A DNA stretch of 64,000 nucleotides from Actinocorallia populi (GCF_002995495.1 NZ_PVZV01000001.1:620001-684000), one strand, 5' to 3'; numbered from the stretch's first letter, positions 1-7,712 are shown. A program made the numbers and translations. Notes: generated by a model from the sequence alone, not told the origin.

Positions 1-390
1 GACGCGGGCCAGCTCCGGGTCGCCCTTCCGCCGGAAGGCCGCCTGCACGGACTTCACCGCGGTGAGGTTGCTGTAGACGATCACCACGTTCATCAGCAGG
101 ACCAGCGAGGAGAAGACCCAGGTCAGCGGCCGGGCCAGATCGGCTCCGGCGAGGCCCAGCACAGCAGTGGTGATCATCACCGCGGCGACGGCCACCGGAG
201 CCGCGGTCTCGTGGCCGGCGGCGTCGAACCGGAGCCCGTTCTCCTCCAGCACCTCGGGCCGGACGCTCTGGCGGCGGAGCTCGGCCACCGCGGCGGCCTT
301 GGCAGCGGGCCCGAAATGGTGGCGGACCAGCGGGATGCTGACGAAGACGGCGGCGACGAGCAGCTGCATGACGGCGGCGAGGGTGTTCAC
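1..390 (-). CDS. partial membrane protein of unknown function (C-terminus off the window)
   Basis: An open frame runs from a GTG at 388-390 off the left edge, giving 130 codons without a stop. A Shine-Dalgarno-like AGGGAGA lies about 5 bases upstream of the GTG. The visible protein starts with a hydrophobic segment (residues about 2-20, AAVMQLLVAAVFVSIPLV). A charged stretch of about 45 residues follows, then two more hydrophobic segments (about 66-84 and 89-107) and a basic loop (AAFRRKGDPEL). This fits a small inner-membrane protein with at least three helices. I do not recognise the family. Its promoter region carries three copies of a palindromic operator, so expression is probably controlled by a repressor encoded elsewhere. 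Confidence 0.6.
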   Translation of the reverse strand, partial: MNTLAAVMQLLVAAVFVSIPLVRHHFGPAAKAAAVAELRRQSVRPEVLEENGLRFDAAGHETAAPVAVAAVMITTAVLGLAGADLARPLTWVFSSLVLLMNVVIVYSNLTAVKSVQAAFRRKGDPELARV

Positions 391-404
391 GGGCTCTCCC
401 TGAG

Positions 405-487
405 TTGCACTTAGTTCAACTGGCTGGCAGGCCCACCATAGGCCGCTACTTGAACTAAGTGCAATAGCGTTCTTGCACTTAGTTCAA
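405..487. promoter_or_regulatory. three copies of a 15-bp palindromic operator
   Basis: TTGCACTTAGTTCAA occurs at 405-419 and 473-487, and its reverse complement TTGAACTAAGTGCAA at 450-464. On the minus strand a promoter-like pair (TTGCAC, 18-base spacer, TATGGT) overlaps the middle copy and reads toward the membrane-protein gene that starts at 390. The copies therefore flank and overlap the promoter, as expected for a repressor of the TetR type. The binding protein is not identifiable here. The MerR gene to the right has its own, different operator. Confidence 0.65.
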
Positions 488-515
488 GAACGGTGAGCCC
501 GGTGGCCTTCCGAGC

Positions 516-546
516 TTGAAACTCCCCCAGGGGGAGGTGCCAGGGT
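516..546 (+). promoter_or_regulatory. MerR-type promoter with 19-bp spacer
   Basis: TTGAAA (516-521) and CAGGGT (541-546) are separated by exactly 19 bases. The spacer contains the palindrome CTCCCCCAGGGGGAG (522-536). An over-long 19-bp spacer with a central dyad is the hallmark of promoters activated by MerR-family proteins through DNA distortion. The promoter lies 6 bases upstream of the MerR start codon, so autoregulation and a nearly leaderless mRNA are likely. Confidence 0.75.
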
Positions 547-552
547 GAGGGC

Positions 553-1470
553 ATGGACGGAGAGCACCGCTACTCGATCGGAGAACTCGCGCGGATGAGC
601 GGGTGCACGGTGAAGGCCGTGCGGTTCTACTCCGAGCGGGGGCTCGTACCGGAAGCCGGCAGGACGGCGTCCGGGCACCGGCGGTACGGGCCGGAGGCCG
701 TGGCACGGCTCGGCCTGGTGCGGACCCTGCGCGACCTGGGGATCGACCTCGCCACCGTCCAGAAGCTCGTCGACCGCGAAATACCTGCCGCCGAGGTCGC
801 CGCCGCCCACGCCGAGGCCGTCGCCGTGCAGATGCGGGTGCTGCGGCTGCGGCACGCGGTGCTGTCCGCCGCCGCCCGGCGCGGTTCCCCACCCGAGGAG
901 ATGGATCTCATGCACCGGCTCGCCCGCCTGTCCGCCACCGAACGCGCCGGCCTCGTCGCCGACTTCCTCGCCGACGCCTTCGGCGACGACGGCACCGACC
1001 CGCTCTCCCGCGTCCTGCGCCGTTCGCTGGCCCCCGAACTCCCCGACGACCCTACCTCCGAACAGCTGACGGCCTGGGTGGAACTGGCCGAACTCACCCA
1101 GGACCAGGATTTCCGCTCCCTGATGCGCGACCTGTTCACCGACCACGCCGACCAGCACCCCTCGGCCCCGCCCCGCAAACACGCAGTCGCGCTGATAGCC
1201 GAGGCCGTCCCCCCGCTGCTCGCCGCCGACGCCGATCCCGCCTCCCCCGAGGCCGCCCAGACCGTCGCGGACATCACCGCCGCCTACGCCGGCTCCCGGA
1301 ACCTCCCCGACGACGCAGCCCTGCGCGAGCGCCTCGCCGCCGCCCTGACCGCCGCGAACGACCCGCGCCGCGAGCACTACCTGGATCTGCTCTCCATCGT
1401 CAACGGCTGGCCCCCGCCCCGGCACCCGCGCCGCGAACTCGCCTGGTTCCTCACCGCCCTCACCGCGTGA
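553..1470 (+). CDS. MerR-family transcriptional regulator
   Basis: A 305-residue protein. Residues about 6-75 form the MerR winged helix-turn-helix: YSIGELARMSGCTVKAVRFY, then ERGLVPEAGRTASGHRRY and the following dimer helix with LRDLGI. The remaining roughly 200 residues are an Ala/Glu/Arg-rich helical effector region that I cannot assign to a ligand. It has no Cys cluster of the metal-sensing type. The ATG at 553 follows GGTGAGG and a MerR-type promoter with a 19-bp spacer, which implies self-activation. It diverges from the membrane-protein gene on the left. What it senses and regulates beyond itself cannot be read from the sequence. Confidence 0.85.
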   Translation: MDGEHRYSIGELARMSGCTVKAVRFYSERGLVPEAGRTASGHRRYGPEAVARLGLVRTLRDLGIDLATVQKLVDREIPAAEVAAAHAEAVAVQMRVLRLRHAVLSAAARRGSPPEEMDLMHRLARLSATERAGLVADFLADAFGDDGTDPLSRVLRRSLAPELPDDPTSEQLTAWVELAELTQDQDFRSLMRDLFTDHADQHPSAPPRKHAVALIAEAVPPLLAADADPASPEAAQTVADITAAYAGSRNLPDDAALRERLAAALTAANDPRREHYLDLLSIVNGWPPPRHPRRELAWFLTALTA

Positions 1471-1711
1471 CCGCGACGAGCCGAGGCCAGACGTCCTCAC
1501 CGACCGGCGAGTCCAGCACCAGCCCATACGCCCGCCCCGCAAGCCGGACCCTGTCGTACTCCGACAGGGCACGCCCCGGCGTGCTGTGGGCGGGCCAGGA
1601 CCACGGACGGCTCTACCGGTCACCGCGATCCGTTCCCGGAGGGTGAGCAGGCGGGGCGTAGGGGCCGCCAGGCTCCGTAGCGCCGCCGTGCACGGACAGG
1701 CATGCCGGGGT

Positions 1712-2572
1712 TCAAGCGGGCTGGCCGGGGGCGGGGATGGCGTGTTCGGCGGCTCGGCTGACCTCTTCCCAGGACGCCCAGGTGTCCATGCGGCGGCGGG
1801 AGATGTCGAAGGCGAGGTCGTAGACCATGCTGCCGAGGAGGAGGCGCAGCGGCGGGTCGTCGGAGGCGACGAGCTTCATGACGGCCTCGGCGGCCAGGCG
1901 GGGGTCGCTGTCGACCGAGCCTTCGGCCCACTGCTTCTGGAGTTCGGCGCGCAGCGGGTCGTACGCCTCCAGCGGCTCGGTCATCGTCGTGCCGGTGGAG
2001 TACAGGTCCGTCCAGTAGCCGCCGGGCTGGACGATGGTGACCTTGCCGCCGAACGCGGCGGCCTCCATCGCCAGGGCCTCGCTCATGCCCTCCAGGGCGA
2101 ACTTGCTGGCGCTGTACATGCCGTTGCTGGGGAAGCCGCCCAGCGCGCCGATGCTGGAGATCTGGAGGATGTGCCCGGAGCCCTGGGCGCGCAGGTGCGG
2201 CATCACCGCCTGGCTCACCCACAGGGCGCCGAAGAAGTTCGTCTCCATCTGGGTGCGGGCCTGGGCTTCGGTGAACTCCTCCAGCATGCCCAGGTACAGG
2301 ACACCGGCGTTGTTGACGACGACGTCGAGCCTGCCGAAGTGCTCGACGGCCCTGGCGACGGCGGCGAAGACGGCGTCGCGGTCGGTGACGTCCAGCGGCA
2401 GGGCCAGCAGCCGGCCCTCGTGCTCGGCGGCGAGCCCGTCGAGCGGGGCGGTGCCGCGCGCCAGGGCGACGACCCGGTCGCCCGCCTCGAGCGCGGCCTC
2501 GGTGAAGGCGCGGCCGAGGCCCTTGCTGGCGCCGGTGATGAACCAGACACGGCCCGCGGGGGTGGTGGTCAT
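1712..2572 (-). CDS. SDR-family NAD(P)-dependent oxidoreductase
   Basis: A 286-residue classical short-chain dehydrogenase. The Rossmann cofactor motif TGASKGLG is at residues 13-20 and NNAG at 87-90. The catalytic Ser140, Tyr153 and Lys157 (YSASK) are all present, so the enzyme should be active. The substrate cannot be deduced. The ATG at 2572 has AAGGAG six bases upstream. It is divergent from the MFS pump gene across 160 bp that contain two matching palindromes, so both genes are probably controlled by the TetR regulator encoded after the pump. It may modify or detoxify a compound also handled by the pump (inference). Confidence 0.88.
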   Translation of the reverse strand: MTTTPAGRVWFITGASKGLGRAFTEAALEAGDRVVALARGTAPLDGLAAEHEGRLLALPLDVTDRDAVFAAVARAVEHFGRLDVVVNNAGVLYLGMLEEFTEAQARTQMETNFFGALWVSQAVMPHLRAQGSGHILQISSIGALGGFPSNGMYSASKFALEGMSEALAMEAAAFGGKVTIVQPGGYWTDLYSTGTTMTEPLEAYDPLRAELQKQWAEGSVDSDPRLAAEAVMKLVASDDPPLRLLLGSMVYDLAFDISRRRMDTWASWEEVSRAAEHAIPAPGQPA

Positions 2573-2602
2573 GGAGATCTCCTTCTACTCGAATCGCCCT
2601 AT

Positions 2603-2675
2603 CGAGACGATACGTCTCGGCTTGCGGGCCTCATACTCCACCCCGAGAGGACCTATGTCAAGACGAACCGTCTCG
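2603..2675. promoter_or_regulatory. two TetR-type operators in the SDR/MFS divergent promoter region
   Basis: CGAGACGATACGTCTCG (2603-2619) and CAAGACGAACCGTCTCG (2659-2675) share the same 7-3-7 inverted-repeat architecture, with arms CGAGACG/CGTCTCG and one mismatch in the second copy. They lie between the divergent SDR and MFS starts. The TetR gene that overlaps the end of the pump gene is the obvious candidate binder. The MFS gene has a TAATGT -10-like hexamer at 2720-2725, 6 bases before its ATG and with no Shine-Dalgarno, so its mRNA is probably leaderless. Confidence 0.65.
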
Positions 2676-2731
2676 TCTCAACAACCCATCCGGTTTCCCT
2701 AACAATCCATTTGGTCGGCTAATGTGGTGAC

Positions 2732-4258
2732 ATGACCACCACAGACGCCCTCGCACCGGCACGGGCCGGCCGACGCGAATGGTTCGCACTCGGCGTCCTC
2801 GTCCTGGTCGTCCTGCTCCTGACGATCGACGGCACCGTCCTCTACCTGGCGGTCCCGTCCCTCACCGCCGACATCGACCCGTCCGCCACGCAGTTGTTGT
2901 GGATCGGGGACATCTACTCCTTCGTCCTGGCCGGCCTGCTCATCACGATGGGCAACCTCGCCGACCGGATCGGCCGCAAACGCCTGCTGCTGATCGGCAG
3001 CGGCGCCTTCGGCATCGCCTCGGTGACGGCCGCCTTCGCCCCGAACCCCGAGACGCTGATCGCGGCCCGCGCCCTGCTGGGCGTCGCCGGCGCGACGCTG
3101 ATGCCCTCGACGCTCTCGATCGTGCGCGCCATGTTCGCCGACGCCGGGCAGCGCACCCGCGCCATCGCGATCTGGTCCGCCGGCGCCACCGCGGGCGCCG
3201 CGGCGGGTCCGCTGATCGGCGGCGCGCTGCTGGAGAACTTCTGGTGGGGATCGGTCTTCCTGATCAATGTTCCGATCATGGTGCTGGTCCTGGTCGCCGG
3301 GTACCTCCTGCTGCCGGAGTCGCGCGGCCGCGCCGACCAGCCGGTCGACCTCGCCTCCTCGGCGCTGTCGATCCTCGCGATCGTCCCGCTGGTCTACGCG
3401 GTCAAGCACTGGGTGGGCACCGGGCTCGACTGGAGCGTCCCGGCCGCCGCCGCGATCGGGCTCCTGGCCGGATGGGCGTTCCTCCGCCGCCAGACGCGGC
3501 TGAGGTTCCCCCTCCTGGACGTCTCGCTCTTCAAGGTCCCCGCCTTCGCCGGGGCGGTGGCCGCGAACACGCTGTCGATCTTCGCCTTCATGGGCCTGCT
3601 GTTCTTCTTCTCCCAGTACCTGCAGCTCGTGCGCGAGTACGGCCCGCTGCAGGCCGGGGTGGCGGAGCTGCCCTCGACGGTCGCCTCCATGGCCGTCATC
3701 GTGTTCATCGGCCTCCTCGTCGCGAGGTTCGGCACCGGACGCTCGATCGGCATCGGCCTGGCCGCCGGCGCCCTCGGGCTCGCGGGCCTGGGCCTCACCG
3801 CCGCCCTCCCGTCGTACTGGGGCCTGGCGGCCTTCCTGGCCGTGCTCGGCCTGGGCATCGGCGTCGCCATGACCCTGTCCACCGACGCCGTGGTCACCGC
3901 GGTCCCCAAGGAACGGGCGGGCGCGGCCTCCTCGATCGCCGAGACCGGCTACGAGCTCGGCGGGGCGCTGGGCATCGCGGTCCTCGGCTCGGTCCAGGTC
4001 GCCGTCTACCGCGCAGGCCTGGACCTGCCCGACGGCCTGTCCCCGGCCGACACCGCGACCGTCGAGGAGTCGCTGGCCGCCGCCGTGGCCTCGGTCACGA
4101 ACGCCGACGCCATCGCCGTCGCCCGGGAGGCCTTCACGACCGCCGTGCAGACCACGTCCTTCATCGCCGCCGCGATCCTCGCCGTGTCCGCCGTGGTCGC
4201 CTGGCGCGTCATACCCTCGACCCCCATGGAGCCGGAGAAAGCACATGTCCACCACTGA
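2732..4258 (+). CDS. MFS drug transporter, DHA2-like (14 transmembrane helices)
   Basis: A 508-residue polytopic membrane protein with the length and helix spacing of the 14-helix DHA2 efflux family. Helix 1 is about residues 15-35, followed by the family sequence TIDGTVLYLAVPSL. The loop 2/3 motif GNLADRIGRKRLLLIG is at about 76-92, and the motif-C-like GATAGAAAGPLIGGAL is at about 150-166. A long C-terminal loop precedes the last helix, and the tail is short (EPEKAHVHH). It probably exports a toxic small molecule by proton antiport. It overlaps the downstream TetR gene by 14 bases, so the two are one transcript. The start is the ATG at 2732. Confidence 0.88.
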   Translation: MTTTDALAPARAGRREWFALGVLVLVVLLLTIDGTVLYLAVPSLTADIDPSATQLLWIGDIYSFVLAGLLITMGNLADRIGRKRLLLIGSGAFGIASVTAAFAPNPETLIAARALLGVAGATLMPSTLSIVRAMFADAGQRTRAIAIWSAGATAGAAAGPLIGGALLENFWWGSVFLINVPIMVLVLVAGYLLLPESRGRADQPVDLASSALSILAIVPLVYAVKHWVGTGLDWSVPAAAAIGLLAGWAFLRRQTRLRFPLLDVSLFKVPAFAGAVAANTLSIFAFMGLLFFFSQYLQLVREYGPLQAGVAELPSTVASMAVIVFIGLLVARFGTGRSIGIGLAAGALGLAGLGLTAALPSYWGLAAFLAVLGLGIGVAMTLSTDAVVTAVPKERAGAASSIAETGYELGGALGIAVLGSVQVAVYRAGLDLPDGLSPADTATVEESLAAAVASVTNADAIAVAREAFTTAVQTTSFIAAAILAVSAVVAWRVIPSTPMEPEKAHVHH

Positions 4259-4805
4259 ACGCCAGTCCCGCGACAAGGAGCGCACCCGCCGCGCGATCCT
4301 GGACGCCGCCGAGAGGGTCTTCACCGAGCGCGGCGCCCAGGCGAGCCTGGCCGACATCGCCACCGCCGCAGGGGTCACCAAGGGCGGCCTCATGCACCAT
4401 TTCCCCAGCCGCGACGCTCTCGTCCGGGCGGTGTACGAGCACGGCACCGCCCGCATGTGGGACGAGGTGCGTGCGCACGTCGACATCTCCGAGAACCGGG
4501 CCGGCAAGTTCACCCGCGGCTACGTCCGCGCCCTCACGGGGGACAGCGAGTACCTGACGAACGCCTTCTGCCCCACCGGTCTCTTCACCGTGCTCGGCCT
4601 CGCGCCCCAGCTCGAGGAGTTCCACCGGCGCGACGCGGAGGCATGGAACGCGGCCTTCGCCGCCGACGGGCTCCCCGAAGGACGGGCGCTGGCCGTGCGT
4701 TTCGCCGCGGAAGGCCTGGCCTTCGCCCTGCAGAGCCCGTATCTCACCGGCGAGCAGCTCGCCGTGGCCCGTGCGGAACTGCTCGCCCTCACCGAACCGG
4801 GCTGA
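4245..4805 (+). CDS. TetR/AcrR-family repressor of the adjacent MFS pump
   Basis: A 186-residue protein with an N-terminal TetR helix-turn-helix: residues about 12-58, ILDAAERVFTERGAQASLAD then AAGVTKGGLMHHFPSRDALV. The C-terminal helical ligand domain is about 60-185. It is translationally coupled to the pump by a 14-base overlap. The likely operators are the two 7-3-7 palindromes upstream of the pump, which would make this a ligand-relieved repressor of the SDR and MFS genes. A strong hairpin follows the gene. Confidence 0.86.
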   Translation: MSTTERQSRDKERTRRAILDAAERVFTERGAQASLADIATAAGVTKGGLMHHFPSRDALVRAVYEHGTARMWDEVRAHVDISENRAGKFTRGYVRALTGDSEYLTNAFCPTGLFTVLGLAPQLEEFHRRDAEAWNAAFAADGLPEGRALAVRFAAEGLAFALQSPYLTGEQLAVARAELLALTEPG

Positions 4806-4829
4806 GCGCGCCGAGGCCCGCTGAGAACG

Positions 4830-4866
4830 CAGAACTCCGGCCGGCGATACGCCGACCGGAGTTCTG
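4830..4866. terminator. strong hairpin, probable bidirectional terminator
   Basis: CAGAACTCCGG (4830-4840) pairs perfectly with CCGGAGTTCTG (4856-4866). A further inner stem CGGCG/CGCCG closes an ATA loop. It sits between the convergent TetR gene and tRNA-Ala. Confidence 0.75.
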
Positions 4867-4902
4867 TCGAAACCGGGTCTCCCCTCGGGGAGGACCCCGC
4901 GG

Positions 4903-4975
4903 TGGAGCCGTGGGGAATCGAACCCCAGACCTCCTGCATGCAAGGCAGGTGCTCTACCAATTGAGCTACGGCCCC
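4903..4975 (-). tRNA. tRNA-Ala (anticodon TGC)
   Basis: Read on the minus strand, this 73-nt sequence folds into a full cloverleaf. The acceptor stem is GGGGCCG/CGGCTCC (one G-U pair), with discriminator A at 4903. The D arm is GCTC...GAGC, and the anticodon stem CCTGC/GCAGG carries loop CTTGCAT. The T arm contains GGTTCGATTCC. The 3' CCA is not encoded, so it depends on the tRNA nucleotidyltransferase (gene at 48.9 kb). In actinomycetes tRNA-Ala(TGC) commonly follows gyrA and tRNA-Ile. Here it is about 9.5 kb from tRNA-Ile. Confidence 0.97.
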
Positions 4976-5076
4976 TGGTGCGGCCAGAGTACCGGGGAAA
5001 GCCGCCGGTCGCGAACGGGTATCCCGCTCACGGAAACGGCGCCGCTCGGAAGCACGCGGCGCCGGTTCTCGTCATA

Positions 5077-5193
5077 TCACTCTGCGGAGGTCGCCTCGGT
5101 CCACAGGTCCAGTTCGGCGCGGTCCTGCTGGAGGCGCTTCCAGATGGCGAAGCCGCCGAGTCCGAGAATGGCGAGCACGAGAAGCTTCTTCAT
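5077..5193 (-). CDS. DLW-39 family protein (38 residues)
   Basis: A very short gene with an ATG at 5191-5193 and a stop at 5077-5079. The product begins MKKLLVLAILGLGGFAIW, a single transmembrane anchor, and continues with a charged tail containing DRAELDLWTEAT. The DLW motif and the roughly 39-residue size match the DLW-39 family, which is conserved near gyrA in actinobacteria and has no known function. AAGGGG lies upstream as a Shine-Dalgarno. It is co-oriented with tRNA-Ala and the gyrase genes, and marks the far end of the ancestral gyrA neighbourhood now separated by the P450-to-pseudokinase block. Confidence 0.88.
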   Translation of the reverse strand: MKKLLVLAILGLGGFAIWKRLQQDRAELDLWTEATSAE

Positions 5194-5272
5194 GGTGAGG
5201 ACCCCTTCACCTTCGACAGTGGTCAGAACCAAACTTAGCAACGACTGAACACTATCGAACGTCGTCTTCGAC

Positions 5273-6463
5273 TCATCCGGGGGAGCGGCCGATCAAGGAA
5301 ACCGGCAGGGAGGCGAACCCGCGCACGTTGGACGAGTGCACGCGGACGGCGTTCGCCTCGTCCACCTCGTAGGCCGAGACCAGGCGCGTGAACTCGGTGA
5401 GGGCGATCTGGGCCTCCAGGCGTGCCATGTTCGCGCCCAGGCAGTAGTGCCTGCCTCCGCCGAAGCTGATGAGCTGCGACGTGTCGCGGTCGAGGTCGTA
5501 GCGGTCGGCGCCGGGGAAGACGTCCTCGTCGCGGTTGGCGGAGCCGACCAGCAGGAGGAGCCGCGACCCGGCGGGGACGGTCCGTCCGTGGGCGGTGAAG
5601 TCCTCGGCGACGGTGCGGGCGATCTGCTGGCTGGAGGTGTCGTAGCGCAGCGTCTCCTCGATCCAGGCGTCCACCGGCTCCTTCAGCACGCGGTCGGTGA
5701 GCCGGTGCTTCCACGCCCAGTAGAGGGCGTTGGCCAGCAGCTTCGTGGTGGTCTCGTTGCCGGCGATGACCATGAGGAACAGGAAGGCGATGATCTCGCC
5801 GTCGGCGAGCCGGTCGCCGTCGACCTCGGCCTCCAGCAGCGCCGAGGTGAGGTCGTCCCCCGGTTTGCGGCGCTTGGCCGCGAGCAGTTCCGCGTAGTAG
5901 CCGACCAGGGTGAGCGCCGCGTCCATCCCGGCGGGCGGCACGTCCTGCACGCCCTCCTCCCGGTGGACGACGACCTCGGCGAGCCTGCGCAGTTCGGGGC
6001 GGTCGGCCTCGGGCACGCCCATCAGCTCGGAGATGACGTCCATCGGCAGCACGCCGGCGAAGTCGGCGACGAAGTCGAACGGCTCGCCCTCGATGAGGGG
6101 CTCCAGCAGCGTCCGGGTCATCTCCAGGATGCGGGGGTGCAGCTCGCGCACCCGGCGCGGGGTGAAGCCCCGCGAGACCAGGCTGCGCAGGCGGGTGTGG
6201 CGGGGCGGGTCGAGCGCCAGGAACGACATCGTCCGGTGCGCGTGCGGGCCCCACGCCGACGCGTCGAGCGTGACGCCGTTGACGCTGGAGAAGCGTTCCC
6301 AGTCGCGGAAGGCCGTCGCGACGTCGGCGTGCCGGGACAGGGCCCAGAAGTCGAGCTCCTCGTTGCGGTAGAGCGGCGCCTCCCGGCGGAGCCTGGCGTA
6401 GACGGGGTAGGGGTCCTCGTGGACGCGGTAGTCGTACGGGCTGTACTCGAGATCACTGGACAC
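5273..6463 (-). CDS. cytochrome P450 (CYP105/107-like bacterial class)
   Basis: A 396-residue soluble P450 of normal bacterial length. The I-helix oxygen-activation motif AGNETTT is at about 233-239, the K-helix ExxR pair is E270/R273 (ETLRYD), and the heme loop FGGGRHYCLG carries the thiolate ligand Cys341. All catalytic features are intact. No ferredoxin or reductase gene is adjacent, so redox partners come from elsewhere. The start is the GTG at 6461-6463, which lies inside the palindrome CTGGACACGTGTCCAG (6456-6471). There is no Shine-Dalgarno, which suggests a leaderless mRNA. The next gene upstream is a TetR regulator with a related palindrome over its own start. The substrate is unknown. 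It may act in xenobiotic or secondary metabolism. Confidence 0.9.
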   Translation of the reverse strand: MSSDLEYSPYDYRVHEDPYPVYARLRREAPLYRNEELDFWALSRHADVATAFRDWERFSSVNGVTLDASAWGPHAHRTMSFLALDPPRHTRLRSLVSRGFTPRRVRELHPRILEMTRTLLEPLIEGEPFDFVADFAGVLPMDVISELMGVPEADRPELRRLAEVVVHREEGVQDVPPAGMDAALTLVGYYAELLAAKRRKPGDDLTSALLEAEVDGDRLADGEIIAFLFLMVIAGNETTTKLLANALYWAWKHRLTDRVLKEPVDAWIEETLRYDTSSQQIARTVAEDFTAHGRTVPAGSRLLLLVGSANRDEDVFPGADRYDLDRDTSQLISFGGGRHYCLGANMARLEAQIALTEFTRLVSAYEVDEANAVRVHSSNVRGFASLPVSLIGRSPG

Positions 6464-6471
6464 GTGTCCAG
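6456..6471. promoter_or_regulatory. perfect 16-bp palindrome over the P450 start codon
   Basis: CTGGACACGTGTCCAG is a perfect dyad that contains the GTG start of the P450 gene. A related but imperfect dyad, CGGACACGCGTCCG, overlaps the GTG start of the adjacent TetR gene at 7047-7060. The shared GGACACGYGTCC core points to one repressor, probably that TetR protein, acting on both promoters. Confidence 0.65.
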
Positions 6472-6513
6472 ACGTTAGTTCACCTTTCCGGCGCGGACAA
6501 GGGACGCCCGCGC

Positions 6514-7053
6514 TCAGCGCAGGGTGAGCCGGGCCACCTCGGCCAGCCGGTCGGCCGCCTCCGTGTAGGACATGTAGCCCATCCCCGCCTGCAGGAGCGC
6601 TCCCGAGTAGGCCATCTCCAGCGCGTCCAGGACCACCCCGTCCTCCCGGCCGAGCGCGTGCACCAGCCTCTGGTGGATGTTCAGGCCGATGCGCAGCCGC
6701 AGCTCCCGCACGTCCGGGTCGGACGCCAGGACCGCCGTCGTGCAGGCCGCCGCCAGCTCCGGCTCGCTCGCGATGAGCAGCACGATCTCCCTGAGCGCCT
6801 GCGCCGCGTCCCCGTCGGTCCGCGGCAGCGCCTCCAGCCTGCGCCAGAAGACCTCGGTGAGCAGGTGGTTCTTGGAGGTGAAGTAGGTGTAGGCGGTCGC
6901 CGCCGCCACCCCCGCCCGGCGCGCGACGTTGCGGACGGTCAGGCCGTCGTACCCCGTCTCCCGCACCTCGGCGACGGTGGCGTCGGTCAGCCGGCGGACG
7001 GTGTCGGCCTGGCGGTCGCTCAGCCTCCGCCGTGTGGACTCATGTACGGACAC
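6514..7053 (-). CDS. TetR-family regulator adjacent to the P450
   Basis: A 179-residue protein. The HTH spans about residues 16-62 (VRRLTDATVAEVRETGYDGL, then VRNVARRAGVAAATAYTYF followed by TSKNHLL). The rest is a helical ligand-binding domain. The GTG start at 7051-7053 lies within a palindrome related to the one on the P450 start. The gene ends 51 bases before the P450 start, in the same direction. It is probably a ligand-responsive repressor of itself and of the P450, a common arrangement for P450-TetR pairs. The gene upstream is a second, distinct TetR regulator only 14 bases away. Confidence 0.87.
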   Translation of the reverse strand: MSVHESTRRRLSDRQADTVRRLTDATVAEVRETGYDGLTVRNVARRAGVAAATAYTYFTSKNHLLTEVFWRRLEALPRTDGDAAQALREIVLLIASEPELAAACTTAVLASDPDVRELRLRIGLNIHQRLVHALGREDGVVLDALEMAYSGALLQAGMGYMSYTEAADRLAEVARLTLR

Positions 7054-7060
7054 GCGTCCG
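7047..7060. promoter_or_regulatory. operator-like palindrome over the TetR start codon
   Basis: CGGACACGCGTCCG has GGAC/GTCC arms and one central mismatch compared with the perfect palindrome on the P450 start (TGGACACGTGTCCA core). It contains the GTG start of the TetR gene, and a TGATAG -10-like element lies just upstream on the minus strand. It is a likely autoregulatory site. Confidence 0.55.
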
Positions 7061-7067
7061 GACGCTA

Positions 7068-7712
7068 TCAGCCGTCGAGACCGGCGCAGCCGTCCACGGC
7101 CGACCTCAGGTTGCGGAAGACCCGCTCGGCCAGCAGGGACAGCTCGGCCCTCAGCTCCTCCCCGCCCTCCCCGGCGGACGCCCGGCGCACGCCCGTCACG
7201 TAGACGGTGCGGTAGGCGGCTGCCGTCCAGGCCGCGGCCAGCCGGACGGCGGGACCGTCGGGGTCCCTCCCCCCGGTCTCGGCGAGGAGCCGCGCGACGA
7301 CGTCCTCCAGCTCCTCCACGTACTCCCTGACCCTGGCCTTCAGCGCGGACGACTCACCCACCACCTGCCAGAACCGGATGAAGGTCGGCCGGTCCACATA
7401 ACCGCCCAGCGCGTCGCCCTCCGCCAGCAGCCGCAACAGGAGGTCGCGCAGCGCGTCCACCGGGTGGGCGCCCGCCGGACGCTCTCGCACGACCCGCGCG
7501 ACCTCCTCCAGCGCGCCGGGGAAACGGTCGAGGAGGAGGTCCTCTTTGCGCGGGAAGTAGTTGAACACCGTCTTCGGCGAGACCCCGGCGGCCTCGGCCA
7601 CCTCCCCGACCGTGACGCCGTCGAACCCGCGCTCCAGAAAGAGCCCGGTGGCGGCGTCGGAGATCTGCTGCCGGGTCTCCTTCTTCTTGCGCTCCCTCAG
7701 CCCGTCTTCCAC
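7068..7712 (-). CDS. second TetR-family regulator
   Basis: A 214-residue protein with N-terminal RERKKKETRQQISDAATGLF, then the HTH VGEVAEAAGVSPKTVFNYFP followed by RKEDLL, at residues about 8-58. It has a larger C-terminal domain and is not a duplicate of the regulator that follows it (little identity outside the HTH). The start is the GTG at 7710-7712. It ends 14 bases before the next TetR gene, so the two are probably co-transcribed with the P450. Its target cannot be deduced. Two unlike TetR regulators in a row could integrate two signals at one promoter (inference). Confidence 0.86.
   Translation of the reverse strand: MEDGLRERKKKETRQQISDAATGLFLERGFDGVTVGEVAEAAGVSPKTVFNYFPRKEDLLLDRFPGALEEVARVVRERPAGAHPVDALRDLLLRLLAEGDALGGYVDRPTFIRFWQVVGESSALKARVREYVEELEDVVARLLAETGGRDPDGPAVRLAAAWTAAAYRTVYVTGVRRASAGEGGEELRAELSLLAERVFRNLRSAVDGCAGLDG

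Noticed and set aside
1460-1615. Possible short minus-strand coding tail (ALSEYDRVRLAGRAYGLVLD, then SPVGEDVWPRLVAVTR)
   Set aside because: It reads like protein, but no start codon or ribosome site lies between the upstream stop and this stretch. It might be a gene remnant. The evidence is too thin for a feature.
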